Shown: positions 1 through 11,575 of the stretch, in pieces
Position numbering within the stretch: position 1 is the first letter of the stretch
Layout of the letters: each line of letters begins with the position of its first letter
DNA from: Triticum aestivum
Taxonomy: Eukaryota > Streptophyta > Magnoliopsida > Poales > Poaceae
Length of the DNA stretch: 64,000 bases
NCBI RefSeq assembly: GCF_018294505.1
Contig: NC_057810.1
Coordinates: 200,947,238 to 201,011,237 of the forward strand
Direction of reading: 5' to 3'
Made by a program: the position numbers and the translations under genes
The notes under the pieces: model-generated
What the model saw: only the letters and a program-made list of their open reading frames with translations
The model's database searches: none
Told to the model about the DNA's origin: nothing

Positions 1-2
1 GT

Positions 3-620
3 GTTGGGTTCGAGAGGAAAATGAATACTGATGGTTCCTATTGGAAGCCTGAGCAGTATCCCAAAACCACATGGGTTGCTGCAAAGGAACCTTCAATGGA
101 TCCATCCACTTTATCTGGATTTACCTGTGCTAATCCTATTATCATTGATGAATCCTTTGATGCAAACTATAAACTGTTCAAAAATCAGAATGGTGAAGTG
201 TTTGCCATGTATATTGGTACTAACTGCAGGAATGGACCTCCTATGAAGAAGATCTAGGTACCCAAAAGCTGCCTTGAGAATCTTCCAGTGAATGTCATCA
301 TGACACCACCAGTGAAGAAGACAAACCCCAGACCAAAGGCATCATATGGTCCAACGGCTACTTACGAACACAGGACTCACTTGAGTCACCCTAACGCCAA
401 TGTTTTGCAGGGAAATCATACTCAGACTCAGGAATATGAGCATGTGTCTTCAAACCGCTATGTTCATAGAACTAAGAACTTTTCTACTTATTCACATGAG
501 TATCATTCATCTCCTGCAACGCTATTTGCTAGGGCTTCAAAGCCGAAATTCTCAGATGCCGCACTTAGACTCATTGCTTCTAAGCCACCCCTGAAAATGT
601 GGGTGGTGAAAAAGAATTAA
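3..620 (+). pseudogene. gag: gag C-terminal part, SIRE copy 1, with one nonsense codon
   Basis: This is the last 206 codons of gag, in the same frame as the gag of copy 2 (14791-17322) and nearly identical to its end. A TAG at 255-257 replaces the tryptophan codon present in copy 2 (TGG at the matching place), so the frame is broken by a G-to-A change. The natural stop is TAA at 618-620. The region is basic and rich in His, Asn and Tyr and has no recognisable domain; the capsid and zinc knuckle lie upstream, outside the window. Confidence 0.85.
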
Positions 621-863
621 CTCTCTTTTGCAGAATGTGGTCTCCACCCAGCAATCAAAGGCGTCCGATATTATTGTTGGGGACCTAAAACATAAAGGGA
701 CGCATGATAAAATGACTTACTATGAATTCCACATATGAATCTCTTATCTGTCATACTGTGTGTTCTAATCTTGATCTAAACTGTGATAATCCATGTGTGT
801 GTAAAATGCTTATGCTTCACAACATACCTTGTGAAGCCTATCCTCCTAACTGAACTGTAGGGC
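621..863 (+). other. gag-pol spacer, SIRE copy 1
   Basis: The 243-nt spacer between the gag stop and the pol ATG has several stops in the gag frame. The +1 frame stays open for about 39 codons past the gag stop. Copy 2 has a spacer of the same length at 17323-17565. Confidence 0.7.
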
Positions 864-3800
864 ATGTCACCAAAAGCTTCAGAATGGATTATTGATAGAG
901 GATGCACTAATCATATGACTGGTGATCGAAGTCTTCTCATGGACTCTACCTTACGTCCATCCGACAAGAGTCAAATCACATTTGTTAACACTGGTAAAGG
1001 CAAGGTATTGGGTCTAGGTAGAGTTGCAATCTCAAAGGATCAACACATGGATAAAGTGATGCTTGTTGAATCTCTTGGATTCAACTTAATGTCTGTCTCA
1101 ATGCTTTGTGACTTAAACATGATTGTGATATTTGGAAAATATTGTTGCCTTGTACTAATGGAATCTGACAAGTCTCTAGTCTTTGAAGGGTATAGGAAAG
1201 GTGATCTATACATGGTAGATTTCTCAGCAGGTCCACAGCTTGCCGTATGTCTTCTTGCAAAAGCTTCAGAATGCTGGCTCTGGCATCGAAGGCTAGGGCA
1301 CGCTGGCATGAGGAACTTGCACACTCTCGTCAAGAAGAAGCATGTCATAGGCATCGAAGGTGTCAAGTTCAAGAAAGATCATTTGTGTGGTGCTTGTGAA
1401 GCTGGGAAGATGACAAGGGCCAAGCATCCCTCGAAGACAATCATGACAACATCTCAACCCTTCGAGCTGCTACACATGGACTTATTTGGACCTACTCACT
1501 ACTCCACCCTCACAACAACGACGTGTCTCTATGGCTTCGTCATTGTTGATGACTACTCAAGATATACATGGGTGCACATAATTCTCTACAAGACTGAAGT
1601 ACAAGATGTCTTCAGACGATTCGCCAATCGACCAATGAACAATTATGGCGTCAAGATCAAGCATATCAGAAGTGATAACGGCACTGAATTCAAGAACACC
1701 GGGCTTGATCTTTATCTGGATACAATGGGAATCACTCATGAATTTTCTGCTCCTTACACACCTCAGCAAAATGGCATTGTTGAGTGCAAGAACAGAACCC
1801 TCATTGAGATGGCTCGAACAATGCTTGACGAGTACAAGACACCAAGAAAATTCTGGCCTGAAGCAATTGATACTGCATGTCACATCATCAACCGTGTTTA
1901 CATCCACAAGCTTCTGGGCAAAACATCCTATGAGATCCTTACTGGCAAGAAGCCAAATGTCAGCTACTTCAGAGTCTTTGGTGCTAGGTGCTGGATCAAG
2001 GATCCCCATCACAAGTCAAAATTTGAACCCAAAGCTCACAAAGGCTTCATGCTTGGCTATGGAAAGGATTCGCACTCTTACAGAGTCTTCAACCTCTTCC
2101 ACTACAAAATCGTTGAAACATTGGATGTGCGATTTGATGAAACCAATGGTTCACAACGAGAGCTCCTACCAAACACACTTGATGAAGCTCCTTGCAGTGA
2201 ATCTATCAAGCTGATGGGAACTGGTGAGATCATGCCCTCTCAAGCACAACCTGAAGAGGAACTTATCATTTCTGCAACAAACCAACCTGAAGACAATGCT
2301 CAGACCGAAGACAATACTTCCAATGATGACAATGATCAGCATGAGCAAGGTCTTCGTCCAGTTCATCCTCGTGTTGCAAATGAAGTACAAATTGAGAAGA
2401 TAATTGACAGCATCAACGCACCTGGTCCTCTTACTCGATCAAGAGCAACACAGTTAGCAAATTTCTATGGGCATTTTTCATTTGTATCAATATCTGAACC
2501 CAAGAAAGTTGCTGAAGCCTTTATGGAACCTGAATGGATTCAAGCCATGCAAGAAGAACTTCAACAGTTCAAGCTGAATAATGTTTGGGAATTGGTCAAG
2601 CGACCTGACCCTCGCAAGCATAACATTATTGGAACAAAGTGGATATATCGGAACAAACAAGATGAGCATGGTCAAGTCGTCAGAAACAAAGCACGTCTTG
2701 TGGCTCAAGGATATACTCAAGTTGAAGGAATTGACTTCGATGAAACCTTTGCTCCTGTTGCTAGGCTTGAAGCTATTCGCATACAGCTAGCCTATGCTAA
2801 TCATCACAACATCTTGTTATATCAAATGGATGTGAAAAGTGCATTTCTCAATGGCAAGATTGAAGAAGAAGTATATGTCGCACAACCACCTGGCTTTGAA
2901 GATCCAAAACATCCTGATATGGTGTACAAGCTAAACAAAGCACTATATGGCCTCAAACAAGCTCCTCGTGCCTGGTATGATACAATCAAAGACTTCCTGC
3001 AGAGCAAAGGCTTCAAACCTGGATCCCTCGATCCCACACTCTTCATGAAGACATATGATGGTGAACTGTTTGTGTGCCAAATATATGTGGATGGCATAAT
3101 CTTCGGCTGCACCAACCAGAAGTATAGTGATGAGTTTGGGTACATGATGCAAGAGCAATATCAAATGTCCATGATGGGTGAGCTAAAGTTCTTCCTTGGT
3201 CTTCAAATTCGTCAGCAACGAAATGGCATCTTCATATCTCAGGAAAAATACCTCAAAGATTGTCTGAAGAAGTTTGGAATGGAAGACTGCAAAGGCTACA
3301 TGACGCCAATGCCAGCCAAACACCATCTTGGTCCCGACGACAATGGTAAAGAGTTCGATCAAAAGGTATACCGCTCCATGATTGGTTCTTTGCTTTATTT
3401 ATGTGCATCTAGCCCAGATATTATGCTTAGTGTTTGCATGTGTGCTCGATTCCAAGCGGCACCAAAGGAATCGCATCACTTAGCTGTGAAGCGAATTCTT
3501 CGATATTTGGCTTACACCCCAACACTCGGATTATGGTATCCCAAGGGCTCAAGATTTGATTTGGTTGGATTCTCGAATGCTGATTATGCTGGTGACAAGG
3601 TGGATCGCAAGTCTACATTAGGCACATGTCATTTTCTTGGTCGATCACTTGTCTGTTGGTCTTCAAAGAAGCAGAACTGTGAATCACTCTCAACTTTTGA
3701 ATCTGAATACATTGCTGCTGGATCTTGTTGTGCTCAGCTTCTATGGATGAAGCAAACTCTCAAGGATTATGGCATCAACCTTAAACAAGTACCTCTCTTC

Positions 3801-4037
3801 TGCGACAATGAAAGTGCCATCAAGATAGCCAACAATCCAGTCCAGCACTCGAAGACAAAGCACATTGAAATACGTCATCACTTTCTCAGGGATCATGTTA
3901 TGAAGAAAGATATAGATATCATGCACGTCAACACTGAAGAGCAACTGGCAGATATCTTCACAAAGCCCTTGGATGAGAAAAGGTTTTGCAAGTTACGGTG
4001 TGAGCTAAATATCTTGGAATCCTCTAATGTCCTGTGA
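864..4037 (+). CDS. pol: Copia pol polyprotein, SIRE copy 1: open frame with mutated active sites
   Basis: The frame is uninterrupted for 1057 codons and starts at ATG 864, seven codons before the protease motif. Domains in order: aspartic protease (residues about 8-30), integrase zinc-binding HHCC region (about 140-190), integrase catalytic core (about 200-340, with LDMDLFGP-like and RSDNGTEF motifs), reverse transcriptase (about 580-800) and RNase H (about 895-1030). Although open, three catalytic sites differ from copy 2. Protease DSG reads DRG (codon 12, 897-899). The RT motif YVDD reads YVDG (codon 744, 3093-3095). The RNase H aspartate at residue 905 is Asn (3576-3578). The polyprotein is therefore probably inactive. 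Such proteins normally act in virus-like particles to cleave Gag-Pol, reverse transcribe and integrate the element. Confidence 0.92.
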   Translation: MSPKASEWIIDRGCTNHMTGDRSLLMDSTLRPSDKSQITFVNTGKGKVLGLGRVAISKDQHMDKVMLVESLGFNLMSVSMLCDLNMIVIFGKYCCLVLMESDKSLVFEGYRKGDLYMVDFSAGPQLAVCLLAKASECWLWHRRLGHAGMRNLHTLVKKKHVIGIEGVKFKKDHLCGACEAGKMTRAKHPSKTIMTTSQPFELLHMDLFGPTHYSTLTTTTCLYGFVIVDDYSRYTWVHIILYKTEVQDVFRRFANRPMNNYGVKIKHIRSDNGTEFKNTGLDLYLDTMGITHEFSAPYTPQQNGIVECKNRTLIEMARTMLDEYKTPRKFWPEAIDTACHIINRVYIHKLLGKTSYEILTGKKPNVSYFRVFGARCWIKDPHHKSKFEPKAHKGFMLGYGKDSHSYRVFNLFHYKIVETLDVRFDETNGSQRELLPNTLDEAPCSESIKLMGTGEIMPSQAQPEEELIISATNQPEDNAQTEDNTSNDDNDQHEQGLRPVHPRVANEVQIEKIIDSINAPGPLTRSRATQLANFYGHFSFVSISEPKKVAEAFMEPEWIQAMQEELQQFKLNNVWELVKRPDPRKHNIIGTKWIYRNKQDEHGQVVRNKARLVAQGYTQVEGIDFDETFAPVARLEAIRIQLAYANHHNILLYQMDVKSAFLNGKIEEEVYVAQPPGFEDPKHPDMVYKLNKALYGLKQAPRAWYDTIKDFLQSKGFKPGSLDPTLFMKTYDGELFVCQIYVDGIIFGCTNQKYSDEFGYMMQEQYQMSMMGELKFFLGLQIRQQRNGIFISQEKYLKDCLKKFGMEDCKGYMTPMPAKHHLGPDDNGKEFDQKVYRSMIGSLLYLCASSPDIMLSVCMCARFQAAPKESHHLAVKRILRYLAYTPTLGLWYPKGSRFDLVGFSNADYAGDKVDRKSTLGTCHFLGRSLVCWSSKKQNCESLSTFESEYIAAGSCCAQLLWMKQTLKDYGINLKQVPLFCDNESAIKIANNPVQHSKTKHIEIRHHFLRDHVMKKDIDIMHVNTEEQLADIFTKPLDEKRFCKLRCELNILESSNVL

Positions 4038-4348
4038 TCAGGCACACATCCTAACACTTATGCATGTTGATGACTTAGATGTGCAACACATGAAGTAAGG
4101 TATATCTTCAATCAATGAAGATTTACACTCTGAGTGTGAATACATTAACATGGAATTTGACTTCGGAGCACCACGATAATTGTGTGCCGTGTCTGGGTCT
4201 AATACTTCCTATACGGTGGGTAACACCACCACCAAATTTCTCTGTTTGAAGTGTTTCACTCATGGCGTTACTTTTGCAAAGACTTCACATTTGGTTTGTC
4301 TTTAGTTTCTATTTATCTTCATGATTTCCTGCGCTATGATGAGTTGAT

Positions 4349-4351
<3 letters not shown>

Positions 4352-4416
<65 letters not shown>
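4352..4416. repeat. (AT)n microsatellite
   Basis: About 32 uninterrupted AT units lie in the spacer between pol and the third reading frame. Copy 2 has an assembly gap at the matching place (21059-21397). Confidence 0.98.
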
Positions 4417-4417
<1 letters not shown>

Positions 4418-4727
4418 TAGCGTTCTGTCCTCTACAGCATTCACTTATAGCTATGTCTTCAAGTTGAATCTTTTGAACTAAGTGAATGTGATCGGACCCT
4501 AACCCCTTTATGCTTTCTATCTCAAACTCTATCTGTCCAAATCATATGCATTCTATTGAAACTGTCGAATGTCTTCTCTGCGTCCTAGTCAGCAGAAGAC
4601 ACAGAGACAAACATCAAGTCCTATTTAAATGATTCATCTTTATTGTCTATATCCGGAGAAGCCGGAACAACTCTCCGACATGCCTGGCGGGCGTGGGAAC
4701 ATGGGACAACTCTATGTATGCTGCATG

Positions 4728-4806
4728 CTTGCCACGTGTCCCACGGATGTGAACAGACAGGGGCACCTGCATAATTGCGCTGTGCCGCACACCTACTTAT
4801 AAATAC
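4728..4806 (+). promoter_or_regulatory. Putative internal promoter for the third reading frame, SIRE copy 1
   Basis: A G-box/ABRE-like ACGT core (GCCACGTGTC, about 4731-4740) is followed about 60 nt later by a TATA box (TTATAAATA, 4798-4806). Downstream comes a CT-rich leader and a telo-box-like AAACCCTAG near 4855. The same layout is kept in copy 2 (TATA at 21742-21750). Spacing and composition look like an ordinary plant Pol II core promoter. Function is inferred. Confidence 0.55.
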
Positions 4807-5380
4807 GTGTCCCCTGCGGTCAAGAAAACCTTCTTCCACCTCTCCACCTTGTCAAAACCCTAGCGCCACCGCTAGCTCTCGACGATGCCAGTGACGAAGC
4901 GCTTAGCTGTCGCGACTTCTCCGACGCCGTCCTCACGCCGGCCGCGGACATTGCCCTCTCCGCCATCGCCGTAGGTGTCCTCCATCGCCAAGTTAGGGCA
5001 CGGTGGGCTGAACTGCTCGGTCTCCTATTCTTCCCATCTAGCAGTTAGTCGTGCGGTAATTATAACTCTATTTTTACCACCTTTTTGATCTTCATAGATT
5101 CATCCTACTTACCGAAAGTGGTTTCTACCTACTCAATGTTAGATCTATTTTGTCTGCATCTCATAATGCCTAGTCTATTCACTTAGATTTCCTATCTAGT
5201 TTGATTCCTCACTTGTACTTATTCACGGATTGGTACAAATCTGGAACCAACTCACCACATATAAGCGTTTGTCTTCTCATCTTGAGGTCAATGTCTTCAA
5301 ACTGATTTATCTTCAAAATCTTCTGAGAATGCATATGACCTCTTCCCCTTCCCTCGCATCTCTAATGTTGTCACAGGTAC
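4807..5380 (+). other. Putative leader and leader intron before the third reading frame
   Basis: A GC-rich stretch (about 4850-5000) switches to AT-rich DNA after a GTAATT donor-like site at about 5055. It ends in a pyrimidine-rich tract and GTTGTCACAG just before ATG 5381. This is what a 5' UTR intron would look like. No transcript evidence is available here. Confidence 0.4.
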
Positions 5381-8300
5381 ATGTCCGTGGGAGAATCCCT
5401 TGGTTCTCATAGTCTGCATTCGTTTGCAGAATACTTACAGCATCATATCAATTCTCCTGAAGCCAGTTCCTGTCTGACCAGCAAGCGAAAGCCTTTGAAG
5501 CCTTTGAACATACTGAAACTGTTCAGTTTGAAGTTCATGGCTACGGAGAAATCTGTCAGGAAGGGTGGCAGACAGCGTCGTGGGGGAACTTCAAAGGATC
5601 TACCTGAGGATCTGGCAGAAATGTATAAAACAGATCTTGAAGAAGATTACAATCAGCGCAAGACTCGAATCCAATGGATTCGACGCTATTGGGTTGAACA
5701 GTGGTACAAGTACAAGTTCGTCACCCAGGAGTACGCAGAGAAAAATGCTATCAAAATCCCTTGGGGTGATATTCTCTATCGAGGCCTTCCCCCCAAGAAC
5801 AAAGCTGAAGCCATTGTGCAAGAATTCTATCCTTGCATGGTCCGTGGACCACAGCCTGAAGAAGCCGACCCAACATCATTGCTCTGGTGTCGTGACGACA
5901 ATCTCTTCAAGCGCAACCTCCAGTTTGCTAAGGCTTCGGCAAAGGAAAACAAGAAGTCATGGGGTTTAAACTTCAATCCTGGCCCCTCTGCTCCCGGTGA
6001 GGATGGCACACGTGAAGCTGAAGAAAACAGAATTGGCCCTTTTGCAAACCTTGATGGCCTCATCTCCTACATCTTGGTACAAGGTGCCAAAGTGGATCAT
6101 TCTGACAATGAGGCTGATTCTGATGAAGCCCCAGCTCCTCCTTCGAAGCCACAGAAGCAAAAGAAGCTAAAGGCTTCTAAATCAGCACCTCCAAAAGCTT
6201 TACGCGCAAAGCCTCTGGCCACTGCACCTCCTGAACCCAGTGTGCAGTCTGAAGATCAATCTGTATCTCCAAGAAGACGGAGAAGAAAAAGCAACTTGTC
6301 AGGCGTACTAATCAAGCCTTGACTCCTGCCAATATACTGCGTGAAGATCCCATTGATCTGTCCAATGATGAAGATCTTGCAGATGATGCCCTTGAACAAT
6401 TAATCAAAAGCAAGGAAGAAGCAGAAATCTTCAACAACTTGCCTCTCTTTGATGTGGCAATCATTCATAACTTCATTGATGAGTGGTTTGACACCCCCAA
6501 CCTTAGCTTTGACGATCTGCAGCTTCCCATTTGCCTCAGCGTCGCCTTTAATGGCGCCATTGCTTCTGAGCTAGCTCTTGCTCAGCGCATTGTTGAGCTG
6601 AAGAACAAGATAGATTATGAAAAGGCTCAATTCAAGAAGCATGTGGCGAAGCTCAGTGTTCAAGACGTCAGAAACTTCAAGGTCATGCTGCATGAGCTTA
6701 AAGAAGCTTTTCAGAAGAAGCACCAAGAAGCTCAAGGCTCTCGTGAGCGTATGAAGAATTTGGCTAATAAGTGTGTGCTTGCCTACAATGAGGCTGAGAA
6801 GCGCAAGTCACTTGGCCATCCTGGCATTGACCCCAGAATGGCTGCAAAGAAAAAGAAGAAGCTTACTGCTGACCAGCCTGCACCCTCATGCCAAGAAGCC
6901 CCTCGCATTAACTTCCCGAGCAGGATGACTGGCTCGAAGCCAAAGGTCACCACAACCGCTTCTGAACAGAAGAAGACGAGGGCTGCCGAGGCTGAAGCCA
7001 GAAAGAGAAAGAACACTGAAGCCTCTGATGCTGCTCCCTCCAAGAAGAAGCGCAAGACCAAGAAAAATCGGGCTGCTCCCACAGAGCCTCTGGTTGTTGA
7101 ACCCATCTCAATGGTTCGACCTGCGTCTGAACATCAAGAAAGGCATATGATCGTTCATGAGCCTGCTCCCTCAAAGGCTCATGAAGCTGAAGATATTCCA
7201 GCAGCTGAACCCACCACTGCTGAAGACATTGGTCATGATGACAATGTAGCAGATGATGAAGTTCTTCCTTAGATCGAACAAGACGTGGTATCATCGCCTA
7301 TTCATACGAACAGCAAACTCATCAGCATTGGTCATCCACTGACGCCAATTGCTCAGGATGCATCATGGGTTGATCGCCCGCAAGAACAAGACTCCCTCAG
7401 TACTCCCCAACAACAACAACAAGCTACACCCCCCGTGCAAGCAAAGGATGAAGACTTTCATGCCCAGCCAACTCCATCTCCCAAGGCGTTACTAGCATTT
7501 CGCGGGCTTCGTAAAGGACAAAGGCCTCAAGTCCCTCTGTCGAGCGTTCCAGAAGGAGAAGTGCAACGCCAACCTGTTGCACGTCAAGTATTTTTTGAAC
7601 CCACTCCAACTGTGAATGTCTCCATGTCTAAAGCTCAAGCTGCTGAAGACATTCCGGCTGCATCAGCCGAAGAGAATCAAGAAGATGTGCGTGTCCCTAC
7701 TCCCCCAGTTATAGAAGAAGTTGTTCCTGAAGTGAACATGCCAGTGCCCGACCCTCCTGTTCATCAAGAGGAGGTTGACAATGTTGAGGCTGCCACCACC
7801 AACACCAATGAAGCCAATGACGTAGTCATGGCTGACGCTAATGTGGAGCCTGCACCAACTAGTGTGCCTGAAGCAAATGTGGCCACTGAACCTGAAACAA
7901 CTGAGGCTGTTGCACCTGAAGCCAATGAGACAATCGCTCCCGAAGCACCTGTTGTGCAGCCTGACGCCTCAACTGTTGCCCCTGCTCCTGTTCCGCCACC
8001 AAGGCCTCACACAATTGAGCAAGCATATAGTCATGGTCAGCTTACCACTGTCCGATGGCCCATTCTGGAGCCTCCGCCTACTGCCTCAGGACCTCAATTT
8101 GACTATCATATTGAGCATAGGCCTCAGGTCCAGAAGCCAAAGCCTAGGTTGCCAAGGTTTCCAGGTATTGCAAACTCACCAGGGTCCTTCAATGCCAATG
8201 GCTTCAAAAGCCACAATACCTTCTTTGACAGCGCCAAGAACCCCTACTCCAAGCCAAGGATATCATCAGATCGTTTCTGGAGCTATCAGCAGAGAAGCTA

Positions 8301-9717
8301 TTACTCATGCGTACTATATGATCAAGGGCGCATTTTCCCTCATATGCGCCTTGATACAGAAGCCATTGCTGGACTGCCGTGCTTAGAAGAAGCACTTGAT
8401 TGCTTTCGTGATGCTGGTCTGCTCCACTTTGTGACAGACAAAGAACATTGGAATGAAGAGCTATTGCTTCAATTCTATGCTACTCTACACATTCGCGGCT
8501 ACAACAGAGACATCAAGACATGGGTCCTCGAGTGGATGACTGGAAATGTTCATCATGAAGCCAAAGCTATGGATATCATCGAGCTTACAGGGCTAGCCAC
8601 TCCTGGAAAACTATATGAACCTGACTGTCAGCTACACCGCAATGCTGTAGAGAGTATCTTCCATAAGCCAGAACCCAATATGAGCCAGATGTTGAGCATG
8701 ATGAAGCCCTTGCCATCTGACGCTGAATATCCAACAAATTTCTTTGTTGAAGACCTTGAGTATCTGCCTCACACCATATATCATATCATCAGGCGAACTC
8801 TATGGCCAGTCAAAGGACATTCATCAGTGGCCAAGCTTGAAGGAGCTATGAAGACTTTGGTCTTCTACATTCTCAATGGCATCAGCTTCAACACTCAAGA
8901 TTTCTTCATCAGGCAACTTGCTGCTTTCGGCTCTGACCTATTTGGTCTAAAGTTTTATGCTCCATGGGTCATGCGCCTCATCAAGAGACACTCATCTGTC
9001 AACTATCAGCCCTCTACTCGCAATCGTATGATCTTTCTGTCAGAGGTTGATATGTCAGTTGAAGCTATATACTCTGACCCTGCCAAGAGGCCTCTTTGTC
9101 TTCAGAATGTCGAGCACCAAAGCTTCACTCGGCCTATTGAAGGTGTTCAAGCAGCGACACGAATCTATCCACTAGCTGGTAACACTCGTCTGCCTCATCG
9201 AGCACCCACTGAAGCCACTGAAAGCACCATTGCACAAAGGCCTCGGAAGCGTTCTCGCGTTCTCAATGACCGAGAACTTCTTGTGGCCCTTCATCAGAAA
9301 CAGGATAAGCATCATTTCTGGCTCAAGAGACAGATGCAAAGCCTCTTGGTGGATGTCAATCGCATTCGCATCCTTGCCACCAAGAATGCCTTTGTTGCTC
9401 ATGAAACTTGCCGGCGATCATGGAAGAGTTTGACCCTACTCAGTGCTGAAGCTGATCTTCAAGACGATGGCTTCAATGAAAGATTCCAGTTTGACTCCAC
9501 TCCTCCACGGACTGCTGTCCTACGTCGTACTCCATCTCTTGAAGATTCTGACTATTCTTCCTCCGCGGCAACGGTAAATGCCAGAGTGATCGGTGATTTC
9601 GATGATGCTACTTCACCACCTCCTACTACTGCGCGCATCGACACTGCACCAAGTTCATCTGCACCGCCACCCAACAACGACAACCCAGCTGCTTCACCTA
9701 CTCATGATGACGATTAG
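5381..9717 (+). pseudogene. Third ('env-like') reading frame of SIRE copy 1, one frameshift and one stop
   Basis: Start is ATG 5381 or, more likely, ATG 5537 (52 codons later in frame, where the basic conserved N-terminus begins). The frame would give about 1,390 residues. A one-base loss near 6261 (compared with copy 2) shifts the frame, ending the first part at 6322 and continuing at 6319-7272. A TAG at 7270-7272 replaces a CAG in copy 2, after which the same frame runs 7285-9717. Parts: a basic N-terminal region; Lys-rich and coiled-coil-like segments; a Pro/Ala/Glu-rich acidic middle (about 7400-8000); and a conserved globular C-terminal region (about 8150-9400) resembling the plant 'putative transposon protein' domain. 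No signal peptide or membrane span is visible, so the usual label 'envelope-like' is positional only. Confidence 0.75.
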
Positions 9718-10238
9718 ATGCTCTATGTCTTCAAACCTTTTTGGTCCTTACTGACAAAGGGGGAGAAGCGTATGTGTTGATAGTCTTCAAGCGGGTTCAT
9801 ATGGGCGGTTGCATTGTATTTTGCTGCGTGCTTACAACTCTTGCCTTTTGAAACATTTGGTTCTCTGAGTTGTAACACCTAAACTTGATGGTCGTCTGCT
9901 ACTTATTTGCTTTACTGTGATGTGATGATAAATTCCGCATGTGCTATGATAACTTCCGCACTTAGATCATTCTGCAGACGTCCATTTTTCATTATGCATG
10001 TTATTCTACTTACTATATCAGTTCATGTATGATGAATTCTCTTCATAAGTTGAAGTGGATCTCCACAAGTACACCCTGCCATGTGCATTTGCATTCCAAA
10101 AGCAAATTACTTACATGCACATCTTCAGGGGGAGCCCTTGCAACTTATGAAGACTATTTCCTATCCTTGCAATTTCACATATTTATCCCCGTTGAAAACT
10201 TCAACCAGTTTGTCATCAATCACCAAAAAGGGGGAGAT
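9718..10238 (+). other. 3' untranslated region with several polypurine tracts, SIRE copy 1
   Basis: Three purine tracts with a GGGGGAG core occur: about 9757-9766, about 10127-10134, and 10224-10237 directly before the LTR. The last is the functional PPT by position, priming plus-strand synthesis. The upstream two could be extra PPTs, a feature reported for the SIRE lineage. No gene is seen. Confidence 0.7.
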
Positions 10239-11575
10239 TGTAAGTGCATCTAGTGCCACCCCTAGTTGGTTTTGGAGTATTGATGACAAAGTTGGTTGAG
10301 GGACTAATGCATTTGTGAGAATTGTAGGATAACGCAGGTAGTGTCCCTCATTGATTCGGTTTACCTACCGAAGATGACCCCTAAAAATGTATGAAGACAT
10401 TGAAGACAATGGTGGTATGAGAAGATATTCATATTGAAGACTATGACATGAGAAGACATTGCGTGAAGACTATGGAGCGCGAAGACTGTGTGGATTCGTT
10501 GCTTCCTTTTCTTCTTTGTTGAGTCATAGGAACCACCGTACTATTAAGTGGGGTCCAAGTGAACTAAGTCAGAGTGACTGAAGTGATGCTCAACTCAAAT
10601 CCTATGTCTTCAAGCGAAGACAATGAGAGCAACCCTTATCCAGAGCTGGATGAGTCAGCTTTGCCTGTAGCCCAAGTAAAGTTGTCGCATGTGTTTGAAA
10701 TCTGACCGTTGGAACACATGTCAGTTCCTTAGTGACCCAGGGTCATTTTGGAAAAATCAGGTCGGGTTGCCTAGTGGCTATAAATAGCCCACACCCTACA
10801 CCATAAATTGGTGGCTGCTCAGAGTTAGTACACGGCTTTTGTCGTTTGAGAGCAACCCACCTCGAAGCCTTTGAGAGAGAAAAATCCTTGCGAGGACAAA
10901 GCCCAAACACCCAGAGCCAAAGAGTGTTAGGCATCACTGAAGTCTTTCTGTCTGTGTGACCTGAAGACTTATTACACTTGAGGACTGTGAATCCTCCAGC
11001 CGGTTAGGCATCGCGTTCTGAGCATCCAAGAGTCATTGTGGATTGCCGGGTGAACGAAGTCTGTGAAGGTTCGGAAGTCTACCTTGAAGACTTACCAGAG
11101 TGATTGGGCGAGGACTAAGTGTCCTTAGATCAAGGGGAATAAGGTGAAGACACGGTCTTCTGAGTTGAATCTCAGCCTCCCTAACCAGACGTACAGTTGT
11201 CACAGCAACTGGAACTGGTCCAACAAATCATGTGTCTTCAACAAGCAACCGGTTCTATCTCTTCCCTCCTTTACTTTGAGTTTGTCTTCGTGAAGTCATT
11301 GCTTATCTATCTTATCCGATTGACTTCATTGCTTGACTACTATTGTTGATTGGCTTCATACTATCTTCCATCCAGATCCTACTACCTAGCTGCTATTAGT
11401 CTTCGTACGTTAACGCTATTGCATACTTGACTATGGCTTGCTTGTTGTAGTTTATCTTCCGCTGCATATCAATTAGGTTATTTCTATTGTTTGTCTTCGA
11501 AACTTCCACGTTTTGAAGACTTTGATAAAAATCGCCTATTCACCCCCCCCCTCTAGTCGATAACTAGCACTTTCA
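10239..11575 (+). repeat. 3' LTR of SIRE copy 1
   Basis: The LTR is 1337 bp, starts TGTAAGTGCATC and ends CACTTTCA, and follows the PPT directly. A TATA box (CTATAAATAG) lies around 10778-10787. A C-rich tract is near its end (11541-11551). The hexamer GAAGAC occurs six times between 10393 and 10486. Confidence 0.95.

Larger units (their letters stand above)
1..11575 (+). mobile_element. SIRE/Maximus-type Copia retrotransposon, copy 1 (5' end outside window)
   Basis: The element runs from inside gag through pol, a long third reading frame, a polypurine tract and a 3' LTR ending at 11575. It aligns almost base for base with the complete copy at 13387-28512, which sets its boundaries. Copia order (protease, integrase, reverse transcriptase, RNase H) is visible in pol, and the third frame after pol places it in the SIRE/Maximus lineage (family name from memory). 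The five bases after the LTR (11576-11580, ACTCT) should be the right target-site duplication; the left one is outside the window. It interrupts a Fatima-like Gypsy element that resumes at 11576. Confidence 0.9.

Noticed and set aside
4251..4481. Open frame of 76 codons with Tyr-Ile repeats
   Set aside because: It is the translation of the AT microsatellite; no homology or start context supports a gene.
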